Part shown: positions 7,618 through 13,909 of the stretch, in pieces
Layout of the letters: the number at the start of each line of letters is the position of its first letter
How positions within the stretch are numbered: position 1 is the first letter of the stretch
Origin: Lactobacillus sp. PV034
GTDB taxonomy: Bacteria; Bacillota; Bacilli; Lactobacillales; Lactobacillaceae
Assembly (NCBI RefSeq): GCF_014522305.1
Contig: NZ_CP041982.1
Location: forward strand, 687,001-751,000
Direction of reading: 5' to 3'
Length of the DNA: 64,000 bases
Translations under genes and position numbers: made by a program
The notes under the pieces: model-generated
Database searches by the model: none
The model's input: only the letters and a program-made list of their open reading frames with translations
What the model was told of the DNA's origin: nothing

Positions 7618-8259
7618 TTATTCTCTTAAATAGGCTCTAATATGTAACCAATCTTTCTGAATCTCTTCCTGCAATTTACGTCGATATAATACTGCAGCAG
7701 GATGATATTCAAGAATAAGTGTATATGTTTTATTCGACCATTCATAACTATTTTTCTTTTCATTTAATTGTAAGATAGATTGATTTTTTAATACCTTGCC
7801 ATGATCTTGAGAAATTTTATATCCTGGTCCTAACAGCCTACTAATAGCTGTTGATCCCATTGCCACAATCATCTTCGGATTCACCTGATTTAATTCATAG
7901 TCAAACAGGGGTGCATGAGCTAATATTTCTTTTTTTGTAGGTTTTCGATTAGGATATTTTATGATTTCTTTATTTAACTTTTTATCAAAAACAACTTTCT
8001 TACTATACGGCCTACTTCTAACAACTGATGTGATATACACATCCTCTCGTTTTAATCCCAATAACGATAAAGAATTCATCAGTTCTTTGCCAGAGCTTCC
8101 ATTAAAAGGAATATTAGTTTTTATTTCATTACGGCCGGGAGCTTCTCCAACAAGCATTAACTTAGGATTTATTGGCCCAGCTCCTTCATTTATTCCTTCT
8201 AATTGCATCCCTTGACTTCGTTCTTTTACCTCTTCCAACAATTCTTCTGGATATTTCAT
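7618..8259 (-). CDS. Uracil-DNA glycosylase superfamily protein (family-4-like, no cysteines)
   Basis: 213 residues. The family 4/5 motif 1 GEAPGRNE is at 38-45, with PFNGSSG at 51-57 and the motif 2 loop HPAA near 186-189. Family 4 enzymes normally bind a [4Fe-4S] cluster through four cysteines; this protein contains none at all, so no cluster can form. The fold and active-site loops seem otherwise kept. It may excise uracil, act on another lesion, or bind DNA without catalysis. A classical family 1 Ung is encoded separately at 22283-22978. It stands alone between terminators. Confidence 0.8.
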   Translation of the reverse strand: MKYPEELLEEVKERSQGMQLEGINEGAGPINPKLMLVGEAPGRNEIKTNIPFNGSSGKELMNSLSLLGLKREDVYITSVVRSRPYSKKVVFDKKLNKEIIKYPNRKPTKKEILAHAPLFDYELNQVNPKMIVAMGSTAISRLLGPGYKISQDHGKVLKNQSILQLNEKKNSYEWSNKTYTLILEYHPAAVLYRRKLQEEIQKDWLHIRAYLRE

Positions 8260-8371
8260 TCTAATTATCCTACCATCTCTATTATTCTTTATATTTTCTT
8301 ATTAGTCAGCTACTTCTACTTTAAGTATCCCATCTATTTTTCTCAATAAAAATTAAAAAGAACTAGTCTAA

Positions 8372-8404
8372 AAAAGCGATGAATTTTAAAATTCATCGCT
8401 TTTC
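8372..8404 (-). terminator. Terminator after yebC
   Basis: A perfect 14-bp-arm palindrome with A/T runs on both sides follows the yebC stop by about 25 nt. Confidence 0.85.
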
Positions 8405-8430
8405 TTAAATTGAGAAAATCATTCTCTTAA

Positions 8431-9162
8431 TTATTCATCTTCCTCGGCTGCTGCAGTGTAAACGTTAGAAACATCATCACTATCTTCTAAAGCATCAATC
8501 AAATTATTAAATTGATCTTTCTTATCTGCAGGAACTGGAGTAGTATTTTGAGGAATCATAGTTAATTCCGCATTAGCAAGCTTGTAGCCAGCCTTTTCTA
8601 AGCTATCTCTAACATCAGTAAATTGCTTAGCATCAGTATAGATTTCATAAGCATCATCACTAGTTTGCAAATCGTCTGCACCTGCATCCATTACATCAAG
8701 TAACATTTGATCTTCATCAGCATCAGTAGTTGAACGATCAATTACAATGTAACCTTTTCTATCAAACATGTAGGCAACAGAACCGGTAGCACCAAGAGAA
8801 CCACCATTACGAGTGAAAGCAACACGAACATCAGAAGCAGTACGGTTCTTGTTATCAGTCAATGCTTCAACTAAAATTGCTACACCACCTGGTGCATAAC
8901 CTTCATAAGTAATTTCGTCATAGTGCTCGTCAGAGCCACCTTCGGCCTTTTTAATTGCACGTTCAATATTACTCTTTGGCATGTTAGCTGCACGAGCCTT
9001 ATCCATTACCAAACGTAAAGCAGGGTTTCCGGAAGGGTCAGGACCACCACTCTTTGCAGCCATATAAATTTCACGAGATAACTTTTGGAATACCTTACCT
9101 CTTTTAGCGTCTTGCGCATTCTTGCGGCCTTGAATATTGTGCCATTTTGAATGTCCTGACAT
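8431..9162 (-). CDS. yebC: YebC/PmpR family protein
   Basis: 243 residues with the signature N-terminus [22 protein letters not shown], three-domain length and the acidic C-terminal end typical of the family. Members have been described as DNA-binding transcriptional regulators and, more recently, as translation factors that relieve ribosome stalling at polyproline; which applies here is not visible. Good RBS (GAAGGA) before ATG 9162. It appears monocistronic. Confidence 0.95.
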   Translation of the reverse strand: MSGHSKWHNIQGRKNAQDAKRGKVFQKLSREIYMAAKSGGPDPSGNPALRLVMDKARAANMPKSNIERAIKKAEGGSDEHYDEITYEGYAPGGVAILVEALTDNKNRTASDVRVAFTRNGGSLGATGSVAYMFDRKGYIVIDRSTTDADEDQMLLDVMDAGADDLQTSDDAYEIYTDAKQFTDVRDSLEKAGYKLANAELTMIPQNTTPVPADKKDQFNNLIDALEDSDDVSNVYTAAAEEDE

Positions 9163-9239
9163 AAGAATCCTTCTTTCTTTTCATAAATATTGTATAACCT
9201 TGTTAATCTTAACGCAGTATGCCATTAAATTCAATTCGA

Positions 9240-9743
9240 TTAACAAGCATTTTTTTGATTTATGTAATTTCTTATCAAATAGATTATCATGCAAATCAAT
9301 ATGGCAGCTAACGCACCACTAGAATCTAACACTACATCATGAATACTTGGAGTACGATCGCCAGTTAATAGTTGATGAAATTCATCGCAAAATGCTACAA
9401 AAATCGTACCTAGCCATATTAATAAAGGGCCACCCCAACTTTTAAAAATTTTATTTAATCCCAACGAACTAAAGAGTCCTAACAAGAAAAAGCTACCAAA
9501 ATGAGCCATTTTACGCATTACAAATTGTGTCATCTCTGCACTACCATCTAATTGTGCATTATGCCAGCGACCACCATAATATATATTCCAGTGACCTACC
9601 CATGCTTCCATAAATGGCAAATATCTATGGATAAAACCTGGTTTCATTTCTTGTTGATGATACGTCATTGAACTTGACATAAATAAGAAAAGTAGGTCAA
9701 GCACCATTAACACAATAAAAATTACTCGCCAATTTTTTTTCAT
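9240..9743 (-). CDS. VanZ-like membrane protein
   Basis: 167 residues with about four hydrophobic segments (near residues 7-24, 78-100, 105-125 and 140-160) and the VanZ-like signatures RKMAHFGSFFLLG and DEFHQLLTGDRTPSIHDVVLDSSGA. VanZ-family proteins are integral membrane proteins; some affect teicoplanin susceptibility, but most have no known function. No van cluster is present, so resistance should not be inferred. It is transcribed away from the small membrane protein at 9913. Confidence 0.88.
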   Translation of the reverse strand: MKKNWRVIFIVLMVLDLLFLFMSSSMTYHQQEMKPGFIHRYLPFMEAWVGHWNIYYGGRWHNAQLDGSAEMTQFVMRKMAHFGSFFLLGLFSSLGLNKIFKSWGGPLLIWLGTIFVAFCDEFHQLLTGDRTPSIHDVVLDSSGALAAILICMIIYLIRNYINQKNAC

Positions 9744-9817
9744 CTTTGTTTCCTCCCACTTATCCTTAACCTAATTCTCTTACTAACAAATTTTTATATA
9801 TTTTCAAGACTTTATTT

Positions 9818-9847
9818 TTGATTTAATAAAATCTTAGTTCATAATAA
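9818..9847 (+). promoter_or_regulatory. Candidate promoter of the small Trp-rich membrane protein
   Basis: TTGATT (9818-9823), an 18-bp spacer and TAATAA (9842-9847) precede the gene by about 65 nt. The match is moderate. Confidence 0.45.
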
Positions 9848-9912
9848 AAGTTGAAAAGAGAAATCTAAATAATTTCCCAAATATATTTATTAACAAAAAG
9901 GAGATAATATTT

Positions 9913-10170
9913 ATGTTTACAACAATTTTTTGGATTTTAGCTATTTGGTTTGTCATTAACGTTATTTGGATGTGGTTCCAACTCAACAACAAGACTTTAC
10001 AAAAGACTTTTGCATGGATTAACGTTGCAGCAATTATTATTGGTTTCTGGGTTTACTACGGTGTAAGCCACGACGGTAACCCAGTTGCTGGTTGGTTCAT
10101 TGCAATGAACTGGATCAACATTGTGGTTGCCTGCATCCAATTCTACTTTGGCTACCGTTCAAATAACTAA
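9913..10170 (+). CDS. Small tryptophan-rich three-helix membrane protein, unknown function
   Basis: 85 residues with three predicted membrane helices (about 3-22, 33-51 and 58-79). Eight of 85 residues are tryptophan, many near helix ends. It has a strong RBS (AAAAAGGAG). Codons lean to forms favoured in highly expressed genes of lactobacilli (AAC, TAC, GTT, GGT), and a clear terminator follows, so this looks like an abundant single-gene transcript. I do not recognise a named family. It could be a membrane stress protein or an orphan channel-like protein; nothing in the context decides. Confidence 0.75.
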   Translation: MFTTIFWILAIWFVINVIWMWFQLNNKTLQKTFAWINVAAIIIGFWVYYGVSHDGNPVAGWFIAMNWINIVVACIQFYFGYRSNN

Positions 10171-10200
10171 ATTAGTAAATAGCAGAAAAATATTTAATTA

Positions 10201-10242
10201 AAGGGTATGACTATTTTGATAAAGATGGTTATATCCTTTTTT
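10201..10242 (+). terminator. Terminator after the small membrane protein
   Basis: A 12-bp stem that is complete when G-U pairs are allowed (AAGGGTATGACT with GGTTATATCCTT) is followed by a T-run. Confidence 0.75.
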
Positions 10243-10284
10243 GCTTTTTGAATATGCTACAATTAAATATTAAAGGAGTCAATA

Positions 10285-11514
10285 ATGTTTGAAAATCAAT
10301 TTAATTCAATTTTAAGTAATTTGGATGAAGTAAAAACTTCATCTGCTGCTAACCAAACATTTTTTAAACAATTTAAAAAACAAGTTGTAGCTATAATTCA
10401 GAAAAGCGAACACCCTGAGCAAACAGAAAAACAGGTCAAAGATCATTTAACTCAAATTAATCTTTTATTAGAAAACATCAACTCTACTCAAGAAAATGAA
10501 TCAATCAAAAAGAAAATTCAAAAACTTATTCAGCAATTATTTAATTTAGAGTTAGTTCAAGCTCTAAATCTTAACCTTACAGGCATCAGTGAATTGCACT
10601 TAAACTATCATATTGGGGACTTAATTATTTTACCCACTACTGCTCCAAATGCTACCTTGTGTGATTGGATGTCCAGAGATATTTCTAAATTACACTCTAC
10701 CATCGAAAAAGTTGGTAATGTGATTAAAATAACTCAAGGCCCGCGTAAACACGTTGGTATATTTAAAAACAAAGTAATTTTATTTTTACCATTAGATTAT
10801 ACAGGATTTATTACTATTAGAAACGAATCTGATCAAATCTATGGTGCCAACTTACATAGTGATTGTATGGTTGATATTACTTCAATTACAGGAAATGTTT
10901 TATTAAATAATTTTCATGTTAAACGTCTTCAAGCTGATCTAACCTCAGGAAATATTCTTCTTACTAATTGCCAAGCCCAGGATATTCATGTCAACACACA
11001 TTCTGGAAATATTACTACTATTAATGTAAAAGATACCAAACCTGATGCTGAAACCCTTTTAACTTCCACAAGTGGAAATATTAAATTAGATGATTTTTCT
11101 ACGAATAGATTAGTTATTGAGACTAAGAGCGGAAATATTCATGCTGAAAGTCTCTTCAAGTCTGATTGTGATTTCTCTACCTTTTCTGGAAATATAAAAA
11201 TATATAATTTAACTAATAGTGGAAATATAAGAAGTAACTCAGGGAAGATCAAACTTACTTTAAGTCCTAATTTTAATGAGATCCTTAAAGTAAAGACTAT
11301 ACTTAGTCCTATTAAGATCACAGTCGATGATAATTTTCCTCTTCAATTTCATGCAAAAGGAAAACTAGCTGCAATTACTTTACCCTTAGATGCAATCCTT
11401 TTTGACAATTCTAATTACGATAAGATTGATGGTTACTTAATTGACGAAAAAGCTTCCGCTTCAATTTATCTTGAATCAGAACATGGTACTATCGATGTCA
11501 TGACAGAAAACTAA
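10285..11514 (+). CDS. DUF4097-type beta-solenoid protein
   Basis: 409 residues. The first ~95 are charged and helical (probable coiled coil); the rest is a beta-rich domain in which S-G-N-I recurs at 221, 240, 263, 282, 301 and 312, with a variant TGNV at 202. This spacing of about 19-23 residues is typical of DUF4097/adhesin-like beta-strand repeats. There is no signal peptide or membrane anchor, so it is probably cytoplasmic. Family function is unknown. The RBS is AAAGGAG. Its terminator has been split by the insertion sequence at 11552. Confidence 0.75.
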   Translation: MFENQFNSILSNLDEVKTSSAANQTFFKQFKKQVVAIIQKSEHPEQTEKQVKDHLTQINLLLENINSTQENESIKKKIQKLIQQLFNLELVQALNLNLTGISELHLNYHIGDLIILPTTAPNATLCDWMSRDISKLHSTIEKVGNVIKITQGPRKHVGIFKNKVILFLPLDYTGFITIRNESDQIYGANLHSDCMVDITSITGNVLLNNFHVKRLQADLTSGNILLTNCQAQDIHVNTHSGNITTINVKDTKPDAETLLTSTSGNIKLDDFSTNRLVIETKSGNIHAESLFKSDCDFSTFSGNIKIYNLTNSGNIRSNSGKIKLTLSPNFNEILKVKTILSPIKITVDDNFPLQFHAKGKLAAITLPLDAILFDNSNYDKIDGYLIDEKASASIYLESEHGTIDVMTEN

Positions 11515-11523
11515 ATTTATTTT

Positions 11524-11542
11524 AAAACACCTACTCTGAGAA
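11524..11542 (+). terminator. 5' arm of an insertion-disrupted terminator
   Basis: This arm (AAAACACCTACTCTGAGAA) pairs with TTCTCGTAGTAGGTGTTTT just beyond the other end of the insertion sequence (13056-13075). With the 1.5-kb element and one 4-bp duplication removed, the two arms form a single bidirectional terminator between the DUF4097 and crcB genes. Confidence 0.75.
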
Positions 11543-11547
11543 CTAAT

Positions 11548-11551
11548 TTTC
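11548..11551. repeat. Target-site duplication, left copy (TTTC)
   Basis: The four bases TTTC lie directly outside the left inverted repeat. The same four bases lie outside the right one (13054-13057). IS3-family elements usually duplicate 3-4 bp. The sequence is low in complexity, so chance is possible. Confidence 0.65.
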
Positions 11552-11576
11552 TGAAGTGCCTCATAATTGTTAGACA
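11552..11576 (+). repeat. Left terminal inverted repeat of the IS
   Basis: 25 bp matching the reverse complement of 13029-13053 at 20 positions. The outer eight (TGAAGTGC) and inner eight (GTTAGACA) bases are identical. Confidence 0.85.
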
Positions 11577-11596
11577 TAAATCTAACGATTATGAGG
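11559..11596 (+). promoter_or_regulatory. RBS-sequestering hairpin in the IS leader
   Basis: Arms 11559-11574 and 11581-11596 pair over 16 bp (one G-U) around the loop CATAAA. The 3' arm contains the GAGG ribosome binding site of orfA. In a read-through transcript from outside the element, this would mask the RBS and silence the transposase, a known self-control strategy of insertion sequences. Confidence 0.75.
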
Positions 11597-11605
11597 TATT
11601 TTTTT

Positions 11606-12145
11606 ATGACTAAATATTCTAATGAATTTAAAATACAGATTGTTTCTGAATTCTTTGATCATCAAAATTCAATGACAGGATTAAGTAAAAAATACAATGT
11701 TCCTTTATCTATGGTGCGTACCTGGATTCATCAAACTGAAGAAAATGGCCTTGACTCTCTTAAAGTTAAACATAAGAAAATGATCTATTCTCCTGAGTTT
11801 AAGTTAAATGTGATACGCTACTACTTAAATAATCCTAATTTAGGAAAAATTCCAGTAGCTACCAAGTTCAATATAAACGTTTCTCAGGTTTACACTTGGG
11901 TTAAAAAATTTAAAAAAGAAGGTATGGCTGGATTACTTCCTAAGCAGAAAGGACGTCCATCTAAAATGCCTAAGAAAACTAAAAAGAAACAAGCTCAAAA
12001 GATAAAACTTAGCGAAAAACAAAAATATGAAGAAAAGATTATTAAGCAAGAAGCTGAGATAGAAAAATTAAAACTGGAGAATCTTGTCTTAAAAAAAGTG
12101 GCTGCCCGATATCCTCGTTATCCAACAAAGAAAAAACAAGATTAA
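11606..12145 (+). CDS. IS3-family OrfA (DNA-binding protein)
   Basis: 179 residues from ATG 11606, which follows GAGG at 11593-11596. Two helix-turn-helix units are visible (around GLSKKYNVPLSMVRTW and PVATKFNINVSQVYTWVKKF). A Lys-rich linker and a leucine-zipper-like C-terminal helix (EKIIKQEAEIEKLKLENLVLKK) follow in two segments. It binds the inverted repeats. A -1 slip at the A6 run 12131-12136 would fuse it to OrfB to make the full transposase. Confidence 0.9.
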   Translation: MTKYSNEFKIQIVSEFFDHQNSMTGLSKKYNVPLSMVRTWIHQTEENGLDSLKVKHKKMIYSPEFKLNVIRYYLNNPNLGKIPVATKFNINVSQVYTWVKKFKKEGMAGLLPKQKGRPSKMPKKTKKKQAQKIKLSEKQKYEEKIIKQEAEIEKLKLENLVLKKVAARYPRYPTKKKQD

Positions 12146-12147
12146 TC

Positions 12148-13017
12148 TTGGATATTCGGGCTGAACAACCACAAGTAAAGCTTCAAATACTATTAAGCTT
12201 ACTTAATTTAAATAGAAAAACTTACTATGACAATAAAAATAATCGTCTTAATAAGCCTGATAAATATGCAAAGGTAAAAGAAAGAATTAAGGCTATTTAT
12301 TATGGCGATGAAGGGCGCGAAACATATGGCTATCGCCCAATGTGGGGAGCATTACGAGATGAAGGTATTTATCTTGCTCAAGAAACAGTACGCAAATTAA
12401 TGCGTATGTTAGGTATCAAAACTACTCTATATCATAAAAATACTGGTAAATATAGTTCTTATAAAGGTAGTGTGGGTAAGAAGGCACCCAATATCTTAAA
12501 GCAAAAATTTGATGAAAAAATTCCATATCGCGTTCTCCATACTGATGTAACAGAAGTTAAGTTGACCACAGGTAAAAAAGTATATATCTCCCCAGTAGTA
12601 GATGAAGCTTCCTTAGAAATATTAGCTTGTTGCACTAGCTACTCACCTGAAATGAAAACTATTTATCAAATGCTTGATGAACTGGAAGAAAAATTACCCA
12701 AAGATGCCAATCCAATCCTACATTCAGATCAAGGTTTTCAATATCAAAATGCTGGTTATCAAGCCCGTCTTAAAGAAATGAATATTACTCAAAGCATGTC
12801 TAGAAAAGGAAATTGTCATGATAATGCACCTGGAGAGACCATTTTCAATCTTTTAAAACGTGAGCGACTTAATAGAGAAAAGATTAGCACCTTAGAAGAA
12901 ATGAAAGAAATCTTAAAGGATTATATATATTGGTTCAACAATATCAGACGTTCAAACAAACTAAAATACACGACTCCTGTAAAATACAGAAATCGTGTAT
13001 TAGCAAATAATATTTAA
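12148..13017 (+). CDS. IS3-family OrfB (DDE transposase catalytic part)
   Basis: 289 residues from a TTG at 12148, but normally expected as an OrfAB fusion by -1 frameshifting near 12131-12136. The frame is open upstream to the A-run. The rve integrase core shows D133 (HTD), D194 (HSDQG) and E230 (DNAPGE) with the canonical 35-residue D-E gap. An N-terminal HTH_21-like segment (GYRPMWGALR) is present. All catalytic residues are intact. Confidence 0.93.
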   Translation: MDIRAEQPQVKLQILLSLLNLNRKTYYDNKNNRLNKPDKYAKVKERIKAIYYGDEGRETYGYRPMWGALRDEGIYLAQETVRKLMRMLGIKTTLYHKNTGKYSSYKGSVGKKAPNILKQKFDEKIPYRVLHTDVTEVKLTTGKKVYISPVVDEASLEILACCTSYSPEMKTIYQMLDELEEKLPKDANPILHSDQGFQYQNAGYQARLKEMNITQSMSRKGNCHDNAPGETIFNLLKRERLNREKISTLEEMKEILKDYIYWFNNIRRSNKLKYTTPVKYRNRVLANNI

Positions 13018-13028
13018 ATTTTTATAAA

Positions 13029-13053
13029 TGTCTAACTTTTTTGTAGCACTTCA
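13029..13053 (-). repeat. Right terminal inverted repeat of the IS
   Basis: Reverse complement begins TGAAGTGC and ends GTTAGACA, matching the left end at 20 of 25 positions. Confidence 0.85.
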
Positions 13054-13075
13054 TTTCTCGTAGTAGGTGTTTTTT
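13054..13075 (-). terminator. Other arm of the IS-split terminator, with right target duplication
   Basis: TTTC at 13054-13057 repeats the left flank. The arm up to 13075 is complementary to 11524-11542. On the minus strand it would be the 5' arm of the crcB terminator and overlaps the crcB stop codon. Confidence 0.7.
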
Positions 13076-13436
13076 ATATTAACTTTCCTATACTAAAGCC
13101 TAAAAATACAAATAAGAGTCCACCCAAATACGAGCAACACCCATAAAGTAAGAAGATCTTTTTTGAGTGCTTTTTAAATTCTTTTAGTAACTCAACATTT
13201 AAAGTTGAAAAAGTAGTATACCCACCCATAGTCCCCGTTCCAATTAAGGTATAGAAATCAAATTTTAAATTAAGAGCAAAAATAAGTCCTAAAATTAAAG
13301 CCCCACTTAAATTAATTACCAAAGTTGCCCAAGGAAAGTTTGTGGGCCAGTTTTTCTTACCATAATTAGTTAAACCATATCTAATCCAAGCACCAAAGAT
13401 TGCCCCAATGCCTGCACTCGTAACTGTTGCTAGCAT
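13074..13436 (-). CDS. crcB: Fluoride channel CrcB/Fluc subunit
   Basis: 120 residues with four hydrophobic segments and the Fluc signatures GAWIRYGLTN (near 15-24), WATLVINLSGALILG (near 37-51) and GTGTMGGYTTFSTLNVELL (near 70-88). It exports fluoride across the membrane. It lies 3 nt after a second crcB, as in Firmicutes that make heterodimeric Fluc channels. Its stop codon abuts the terminator split by the insertion sequence. Confidence 0.92.
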   Translation of the reverse strand: MLATVTSAGIGAIFGAWIRYGLTNYGKKNWPTNFPWATLVINLSGALILGLIFALNLKFDFYTLIGTGTMGGYTTFSTLNVELLKEFKKHSKKIFLLYGCCSYLGGLLFVFLGFSIGKLI

Positions 13437-13439
13437 CCT

Positions 13440-13832
13440 TTAATTCCCCACTTTCTTTCCCAAACTTACTCCCACTCTCATCCCAAAATATGCAAAAACA
13501 AATCCTAAAAGAAGTGAAAGTATAAAATATACACTACTATTAAGCCATTGATTAGATTGTAATAGCTTTAATGTATCTAACTGAAAGGTAGAAAAAGTAG
13601 TAAATGCACCAACTAATCCTGTAGTCAAACCAGTTGTTAACCAACTTGGTACTTTTTTATATTCAACAAAAAAATAGGTAAATAGTGCTAAGAGAAAACA
13701 TCCTACAATATTTGCAGCAAAAGTTCCATAAATTGACCATAATAAATTAAAATAGCAGCGCAAACCTCCACCCAAAAAGCCAAAAAAACCTACACTAACA
13801 TAATTCTTTATTTTCCCCGACATTATCTTCAC
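13440..13832 (-). CDS. crcB: Fluoride channel CrcB/Fluc subunit (upstream partner)
   Basis: 130 residues, four membrane segments, with FGFLGGGLRCYFN, IYGTFAANIVGCFLLA and GLTTGLVGAFTTFSTFQLDTL. It is the first of a tandem pair. Its C-terminus is slightly longer than its partner's. The leader of about 50 nt after the glmS terminator is too short for, and shows no sign of, a crcB-motif fluoride riboswitch, so expression may be constitutive. Confidence 0.92.
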   Translation of the reverse strand: MKIMSGKIKNYVSVGFFGFLGGGLRCYFNLLWSIYGTFAANIVGCFLLALFTYFFVEYKKVPSWLTTGLTTGLVGAFTTFSTFQLDTLKLLQSNQWLNSSVYFILSLLLGFVFAYFGMRVGVSLGKKVGN

Positions 13833-13872
13833 ACTATCCTCTCTTCATACTAATTTTCATTAATGATTATAC

Positions 13873-13904
13873 AAAAAATAGAACTTTCAATGAAAGTTCT
13901 ATTT
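13873..13904 (-). terminator. Terminator after glmS
   Basis: Inverted arms AATAGAACTTTCA / TGAAAGTTCTATT with a T-run on the minus strand, 6 nt past the glmS stop. Confidence 0.85.
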
Positions 13905-13909
13905 CTCAC

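Larger units (their letters stand above)
11552..13053 (+). mobile_element. Complete IS3-family element, IS150-like, 1502 bp
   Basis: Bounded by 25-bp imperfect inverted repeats (20 of 25 identical) that begin TGAAGTGC and end GTTAGACA inward, flanked by TTTC duplications. It carries two overlapping-frame ORFs with orfB in the -1 frame, a DDE catalytic triad, and two HTH motifs in OrfA, as in the IS150 subgroup. All parts look intact, so it may be active. It is inserted in the loop of a terminator. Confidence 0.9.

Noticed and set aside
9240..9743. Glycopeptide resistance from the VanZ-like gene
   Set aside because: VanZ-like proteins are widespread, and no vanHAX-type genes are nearby, so the name does not imply resistance.
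13833..13872. Possible fluoride riboswitch before crcB
   Set aside because: The region between the glmS terminator and crcB is too short and lacks the crcB-motif consensus.
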